DNA from: Pelistega suis
Lineage (GTDB): Bacteria > Pseudomonadota > Gammaproteobacteria > Burkholderiales > Burkholderiaceae_B
Direction: 5' to 3'
Length of the DNA stretch: 64,000 bases
NCBI RefSeq assembly: GCF_013133795.1
Contig: NZ_JABGBN010000006.1
Span: forward strand, 1 to 64,000
The notes beneath the pieces were generated by a model. It made no database searches and was not told where the DNA came from. It was given only the letters and a program-made list of their open reading frames with translations. Made by a program: the position numbers and the translations under genes. Positions 59,359 through 64,000 of this stretch are shown piece by piece; within the stretch, counting starts at the first letter, position 1, and each line of letters begins with the position of its first letter.

Positions 59359-60044
59359 GATGATTGGCGACGAGCACGAGCACGAGCTAGTGCCATTGCA
59401 ATGGCAGCAGATTTGGCTTGGCTAGCAACTTTGTTTTCTTCAAGAATGCCAGATTGTTGATCTTCGGTGTGCAAATTTTCAGCAACAATATCAGCAGAAG
59501 CAAGAATATCGCTAGGTCGAGAGGAGTGTTGATTAAGACGTTCTTCCTCGATTTTAGCTTGAATAGCCAGACGCTTAGCGCGATGCTGATGGCGTTGCCG
59601 TGCATTATCAGCATCAAGGCGAGACCATTCTTTGTTGGCAGGTATCATTTGAATGCAATCCACAGGACAAACGGGAATGCAAAGGTCACAGCCAGAACAT
59701 AAGTCAGGAATGACGGTATGCATAAATTTATTAGCACCGATAATGGCATCGACCGGACAAGCACGAATACAGAGGGTACAGCCAATACAATGATCTTCAT
59801 CAATCACAGCGACTTGTAAGGCTTGTGCTTCGCCACAGCTTGTATCAAGAGCAATGACAGGTAGTCCAGTGATATTAGCGAGTTGTGCAATCCCTGCTTC
59901 TCCCCCAGGAGGGCAACGATTAATCGGTGCCTGCTCATTGACAATCGCAGTAGCATAAGGCAGGCAGCCATCATAACCGCATTTGGTACATTGTGTCTGC
60001 GGTAAGATGGCGTCAATTTGATGAATTAAGTCTTGATTACTCAT
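59355..60044 (-). CDS. rsxB: RsxB/RnfB-like ferredoxin, soluble orphan type
   Basis: A 229-residue protein. It has the Fe-S domain [16 protein letters not shown] near residue 19 and two ferredoxin motifs, [16 protein letters not shown] and [17 protein letters not shown] long basic, Ala/Arg-rich C-terminal tail follows (ending [10 protein letters not shown]). The N-terminal membrane helix of classical RnfB is missing, and no other rnf/rsx genes are nearby. It therefore probably acts as a soluble electron carrier, perhaps keeping an Fe-S protein such as Nth in the right redox state (inference). Confidence 0.85.
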   Translation of the reverse strand: MSNQDLIHQIDAILPQTQCTKCGYDGCLPYATAIVNEQAPINRCPPGGEAGIAQLANITGLPVIALDTSCGEAQALQVAVIDEDHCIGCTLCIRACPVDAIIGANKFMHTVIPDLCSGCDLCIPVCPVDCIQMIPANKEWSRLDADNARQRHQHRAKRLAIQAKIEEERLNQHSSRPSDILASADIVAENLHTEDQQSGILEENKVASQAKSAAIAMALARARARRQSS

Positions 60045-60058
60045 AGAGATGGCATTGA

Positions 60059-61297
60059 TTATTTTGCTGATTTCTCAGCTTCATTAATAAATGCTTCAAT
60101 CACGGGGAATACCTTGGTACGCCAACGACGACCAGAGAAAATGCCATAATGCCCTGCTTTTTCTACTTCGTAATGTTGCTTATGTTTCTCAGGGATACTT
60201 GAACACATCTTATGGGCTACTTGTGTCTGACCACGACCGGTAATATCATCTAGCTCACCCTCAATCGTAAGTAAGTGTGCTTTTTTAATCGCCGCAGGTT
60301 TGACCAATTGACCGTTGACTTTCCATACACCACGAGGGAGTTGATGCTCTTGGAAAACGATTTTGATTGTGTCTAAATAGTATTCAGCGGGTAAGTCAAG
60401 TACCGCATTATACTCATCATAGAATTTACGATGTGACTCCGCTTCCATATCATTACCGCGCATCAAATCAAGATAATAATCATAGTGCGATTGCATATGT
60501 TTATCTGGGTTCATGGCAACAAAGCCAGCGTGTTGTAAGAAGCCAGGATAAACAGGTCTATTATGTCCCGGGTAGCGAGAGGGAACGCGGTGAATCAGTT
60601 GTGTTTCGAACCACGTATATGATTTCTTACTAGCGAGACCATTGACTGATGTAGGCGATTCGCGCGTATCTAAAGGCCCTCCCATCATGGTCATACTTTT
60701 GACTTGGATAGAGTCTTTGTTGCTTGCCATGAGAGATACAGCACCTAGGACAGGTACGGTTGGTTGGCAGACTGATACGACATGGGTATTGGGACCAAGG
60801 TGATGAATAAAGTCAATGACATATTGGACATAGTCATCAAGATGAAATGCACCTTTCGACATAGGTACCATACGTGCATCAATCCAATCGGTAATATAAA
60901 CATCAAAAGACTGTAGCATCGTACGTACCGTATCACGTAATAAGGTGGCGTGATGACCTGAAAGCGGCGCAACAATCAGAACGATAGGGTCGCCTTTAGG
61001 ATTTTTCGAGAGACTACGCTGAAAGTGAATGAGATTGCAGAAGTCTTTTTCAATGACTGTTTCTTCGGTAATCGTCGCTTTTTGACCATTGACCTCTACT
61101 TCAGGAATATCCCATTTGGGTTTCTCATAATCTTTGCCTAAGCGATGGAGTAATTCAAAACCTGCAGCGATATGGCGCGAATTTGGAATATAAGCATAAG
61201 GGCTAAAGGGGTCGGAAAAAAGCTTAGAACCCCACGTAGAAAGACTCACAAAAGGAGCCATACTTTGTTTAGTGAGCTCATGTAAGATATAGAGCAT
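60059..61297 (-). CDS. phaZ: Intracellular polyhydroxyalkanoate depolymerase
   Basis: A 412-residue alpha/beta hydrolase of the intracellular PhaZ family. The nucleophile is Cys177 in [12 protein letters not shown] rather than the Ser of the usual lipase box, as in the Cupriavidus PhaZ1-type enzymes. Further family segments are [44 protein letters not shown] and the His end [14 protein letters not shown]. It breaks down stored poly-3-hydroxybutyrate granules. No PHA synthase lies in the window. Confidence 0.92.
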   Translation of the reverse strand: MLYILHELTKQSMAPFVSLSTWGSKLFSDPFSPYAYIPNSRHIAAGFELLHRLGKDYEKPKWDIPEVEVNGQKATITEETVIEKDFCNLIHFQRSLSKNPKGDPIVLIVAPLSGHHATLLRDTVRTMLQSFDVYITDWIDARMVPMSKGAFHLDDYVQYVIDFIHHLGPNTHVVSVCQPTVPVLGAVSLMASNKDSIQVKSMTMMGGPLDTRESPTSVNGLASKKSYTWFETQLIHRVPSRYPGHNRPVYPGFLQHAGFVAMNPDKHMQSHYDYYLDLMRGNDMEAESHRKFYDEYNAVLDLPAEYYLDTIKIVFQEHQLPRGVWKVNGQLVKPAAIKKAHLLTIEGELDDITGRGQTQVAHKMCSSIPEKHKQHYEVEKAGHYGIFSGRRWRTKVFPVIEAFINEAEKSAK

Positions 61298-61309
61298 AGA
61301 AAATCCTTT

Positions 61310-62080
61310 TTACCAGTATTTTTCAACGGCGAGATTGCCAATATTGCCACGACGCCCTGTCGCAAAGCCTAAATCACCTAAAATTTTACGACCATCTGCA
61401 AGCATATCTGGGTTGCCGCATAGCATTACGCAAGCTTGCGATGGGTCTAGTTCAGTACCAGCTAGCTCGGCTAATTTGCCTGTTTCAATTAATGTAGTTA
61501 ATCGGTGCTGAGGGTAATGCAAGTGTGATTCTCTTGTCGGAAGAGGAAGATAGACAAAGCGCTCTCCCCATTGTTGTTGCCATGTTTGAATCTGCTCTTG
61601 ATAGCTTAACTCATTAATATAGCGTACACCGTGACAAAGAATGACTTTGTCAAATAATGACCACGTTTTTGGGTCATGAATAATCGATAAATAAGCAGAT
61701 AAGCCTGTTCCTGTGGCTAATAACCATAGGCTCTTACCCCCATTGGGGAAGTTATCTAAAGTCAAAAATCCGATGGGATTCTTATCAATATAGATATCAT
61801 CGCCAACCTTTAAATCGGCAAGACGAGGGCTAAACTCTCCGTCTGGGACAACTACGGCATAGAATTCGAGTTCTTTGCTATCAACAGGGTTTACCATTGA
61901 AAAACCACGCCAAATACTAGGCTCTTCGCCTGTGGTGGTGGCAAGACCTAGACGTGCAAATTGGCCGGGTTTAAATTTAAATTCGGCAGCACGTGTTGTG
62001 GAAATAGAAAAAAGCTTCTTTTCCACCCAATGACGGATATGCGTGACCTTTTCTTTGGTATAGCGTTGTTCGGTTGTCAT
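61310..62080 (-). CDS. fpr: Ferredoxin-NADP+ reductase
   Basis: A 256-residue FNR of the bacterial Fpr type. The FAD-binding segments are FKPGQFARLGL and WRGFSMVNP, and the NADP segment is LLATGTGLSAYLSI. The end CGNPDMLADGRKILGDLGF and final aromatic residue (EKYW) are typical. It transfers electrons between NADPH and ferredoxin or flavodoxin. It starts 1 base after fdxA, which supplies its partner. Confidence 0.95.
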   Translation of the reverse strand: MTTEQRYTKEKVTHIRHWVEKKLFSISTTRAAEFKFKPGQFARLGLATTTGEEPSIWRGFSMVNPVDSKELEFYAVVVPDGEFSPRLADLKVGDDIYIDKNPIGFLTLDNFPNGGKSLWLLATGTGLSAYLSIIHDPKTWSLFDKVILCHGVRYINELSYQEQIQTWQQQWGERFVYLPLPTRESHLHYPQHRLTTLIETGKLAELAGTELDPSQACVMLCGNPDMLADGRKILGDLGFATGRRGNIGNLAVEKYW

Positions 62081-62081
62081 C

Positions 62082-62408
62082 TTAAGGTTTTTCTAAGTAT
62101 TGCAGTTTGTCTGGAACATTGTTCCATTGGTCAGCATCAGCAAGTGGTTTTTTCGAGCGACTGATCGGGCCAAAAACAGGGGTCAGCTCAGCATTAATCT
62201 CAATAAATTTCATTTGATCTGCGGGTACATCTTCTTCGGCAAAGATTGCATTAGCAGGACACTCTGGGATACAGACGCCACAGTCAATACATTCATCTGG
62301 GTCAATAACAAGAAAGTTAGGGCCTTCTTTAAAACAGTCCACAGGACAGACATCAACACAGTCAGTATATTTGCATTTAATACAGTTTTCAGTTACGACA
62401 TGAGTCAT
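62082..62408 (-). CDS. fdxA: FdxA, seven-iron ferredoxin
   Basis: A 108-residue ferredoxin. C9, C12, C17 and C21 followed by Pro match the N-terminal [3Fe-4S]-type site, and [12 protein letters not shown] the [4Fe-4S] site. The C-terminal tail ([18 protein letters not shown]) is typical of the Azotobacter FdI class. It carries electrons for Fpr and probably for the RsxB-like protein. It is the first gene of the five-gene minus-strand run. Confidence 0.94.
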   Translation of the reverse strand: MTHVVTENCIKCKYTDCVDVCPVDCFKEGPNFLVIDPDECIDCGVCIPECPANAIFAEEDVPADQMKFIEINAELTPVFGPISRSKKPLADADQWNNVPDKLQYLEKP

Positions 62409-62520
62409 TTTGTGATTCCAGTTTTACATTAAACATGCGTAATTTTAACTAATCTTTGTCAATAAAGTGCTTAAAACCCTAAAGCTGTGATAAGGTTATG
62501 AAAAATAAGCAGGGACAAGT

Positions 62521-63696
62521 ATGATTATTCATTCACTTTTAGATACCGATTTATACAAATTCAGTATGATGCAAGTGGTGTTGCATCAATTTCCAAGTGC
62601 TCAAGTAGAGTATTTATTCAAATGTCGTTCAAAGGGTGTTAATTTGCGCCCCTATATTGATGAAATTCGAGAGGAGATTCATCAATTATGCCAGCTAAAA
62701 TTCCGTGAGGATGAGTTGGAATACTTGGGTAATTTACGGTTTATCAAAGGTGATTTTATTGAGTTTTTAGGGCTTTTTCATTTACCAGAAAAGAGTATTG
62801 TTATTACTGAGGGTGAAGAAGAGGGTGAAATCAGTATCGAAGTAAAAGGCTCGTGGCTGCATACGATTCTTTTTGAAATTCCTGTTCTTGCTATTGTTAA
62901 TGAAGTCTATTTCCGTAATATGCATAAAGATTTAGACTTGACAGAAGGGCGCCACCGATTACAAGAAAAAATTAATTTGGTTTTAGGAGCGACAGATATC
63001 CCCTCGTTTAAATTTGCAGATTATGGTACGCGCCGTCGGTTTTCTAAAGTCTGGCATGCAGAGGTTGTTAAGACCTTGGTAGAGCAATTGCCAAAGCATT
63101 TCGTTGGAACCAGTAATGTTCTATTGGCTAAAGAGCTGAAGACAACTCCTTTGGGGACGATGGCACATGAGTATTTACAAGCGTGTCAGGCCTTGGGGCC
63201 ACGCCTACGTGACTCGCAAGTGTTTGCGTTTGAAAAATGGGCACAAGAATATCGCGGTGACTTAGGTATTGCCTTATCTGATGTCTATGGGCTTAATGCC
63301 TTCTTGCGAGATTTTGATATGTTTTTCTGCAAGTTATTTGATGGGGCTCGTCATGACTCAGGTGATCCTTTTGATTGGGGAGAGCGTTTATTGCGTCATT
63401 ACGAGACCAATCGTGTTGATCCACGCATGAAAACTTTAGTATTTTCTGATGGATTAAATTTCAATTTAGCCTTAGATATTGCTAGACGTTTTGATGGTCG
63501 TTGTAAGACTTCCTTTGGTATTGGTACGAATTTGACTAATGATGTGGGTGTACCTGCTTTACAAATTGTCATGAAAATGGTACGTTGTAACGGACAACCC
63601 GTGGCTAAGGTATCTGATGAACCAGGCAAGACCATGAGTGTGGATCCTGAATATCTCAGCTATTTACGACATGTCTTTGACTTACCCAAGGTTTAA
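62521..63696 (+). CDS. pncB: Nicotinate phosphoribosyltransferase
   Basis: A 391-residue protein of normal length. It has [15 protein letters not shown] at the start, [11 protein letters not shown] with the phosphorylated-His region, [11 protein letters not shown] and [14 protein letters not shown], then [10 protein letters not shown] and [12 protein letters not shown]. It joins nicotinate to PRPP with ATP in NAD salvage. It stands alone, divergent from fdxA. Confidence 0.96.
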   Translation: MIIHSLLDTDLYKFSMMQVVLHQFPSAQVEYLFKCRSKGVNLRPYIDEIREEIHQLCQLKFREDELEYLGNLRFIKGDFIEFLGLFHLPEKSIVITEGEEEGEISIEVKGSWLHTILFEIPVLAIVNEVYFRNMHKDLDLTEGRHRLQEKINLVLGATDIPSFKFADYGTRRRFSKVWHAEVVKTLVEQLPKHFVGTSNVLLAKELKTTPLGTMAHEYLQACQALGPRLRDSQVFAFEKWAQEYRGDLGIALSDVYGLNAFLRDFDMFFCKLFDGARHDSGDPFDWGERLLRHYETNRVDPRMKTLVFSDGLNFNLALDIARRFDGRCKTSFGIGTNLTNDVGVPALQIVMKMVRCNGQPVAKVSDEPGKTMSVDPEYLSYLRHVFDLPKV

Positions 63697-63748
63697 GATA
63701 GTCGGTGTTGGTTTTTAGTAAAAATATAGATGTATAGAAGGAATATAT

Positions 63749-64000
63749 ATGAGCGATATTAAACGTGTTAATGTTGGTGCCCGTCTTTCAGATGTAGCCG
63801 TATTTAATGGTGTGGCTTACTTAGCAGGTCAAGTGCCTGATGATCCCACATTGGATATGGAAGGTCAAACAGCCCAAGTATTAGCGACGATTGATAAATT
63901 ATTAGCTGAGGTGGGTTCTAGCAAAGAGCGCATTCTAATGGCGCAAATTTTTGTGACAAATATGGCAGAGTTTCCACAAATGAATAAGGCGTGGGACGCT
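63749..64000 (+). CDS. ridA: RidA family protein (3' truncated by the window end)
   Basis: Eighty-four residues are visible from an ATG at 63749 with GAAGGA 7 bases upstream. YLAGQVPDDPTLDMEGQTAQVLATIDKLLAEV (positions 24-55 by segment) and RILMAQIFVTNMAEFPQMN fit the RidA/YjgF family, which deaminates reactive enamine intermediates. The usual catalytic Arg lies beyond the end of the window. It follows pncB by 52 bases. Confidence 0.88.
   Translation, partial: MSDIKRVNVGARLSDVAVFNGVAYLAGQVPDDPTLDMEGQTAQVLATIDKLLAEVGSSKERILMAQIFVTNMAEFPQMNKAWDA

Overview
The window looks like chromosome of an AT-leaning betaproteobacterium, most likely family Alcaligenaceae (inference). Supporting signs are TctC/Bug-type solute receptors, a MurE-MurF fusion as described in Bordetella, monomeric isocitrate dehydrogenase, a small SWIB protein, and the order mraZ-rsmH-ftsL-ftsI-murEF-mraY-murD-ftsW-murG-murC-ddl-ftsQAZ-lpxC-DciA-like-M23-secA. 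No phage, integrase, complete insertion sequence or CRISPR array was seen.

Layout. 1-1053: 3' part of a GlcD-type FAD oxidase, ending at a 19-bp palindrome. 1190-9638: a carboxylate uptake and oxidation island with tcuAB (tricarballylate oxidation), a GntR/FCD regulator, a tripartite tricarboxylate transporter operon (tctC-tctB-tctA plus an AbrB-type membrane protein) and a D-2-hydroxyacid dehydrogenase. A nearly identical palindromic site lies in front of both tcuA and tctC, so the regulator probably controls both. 9676-10376: FitAB-type toxin-antitoxin pair. 10515-19500: housekeeping metabolism (icd, an MFS transporter coupled to a MetE-like protein, SWIB, pyrC, O-methyltransferase, catalase). 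19769-20149: RNase P RNA on the minus strand. 20524-37700: the complete division and cell wall cluster, with a promoter and four 10-bp MraZ operator repeats in front and a terminator between ftsA and ftsZ. 37889-43206: lpxC, a DciA-like gene, an M23 peptidase and secA.

43236-43840 and about 57989-58717 hold the most unusual DNA: a family of roughly 300-bp intergenic repeats in tandem, each with several nested inverted repeats, filling the two gaps secA/mgtE and livF/nth. Both gaps lie between convergent genes. I do not recognise the family.

43841-51201: mgtE, suhB, an MnmC protein with a degenerate methyltransferase half, and a two-gene unit (GH31-like plus polysaccharide-deacetylase-like) in which both proteins lack expected catalytic residues. 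51284-54268: tRNA-Lys, a parvulin, yciB and the branched-chain amino acid receptor gene. 54384-57988: the matching ABC transporter, with LivM and LivG fused. 58723-62408: a minus-strand operon fdxA-fpr-phaZ-rsxB-nth. The window ends with pncB and a truncated ridA.
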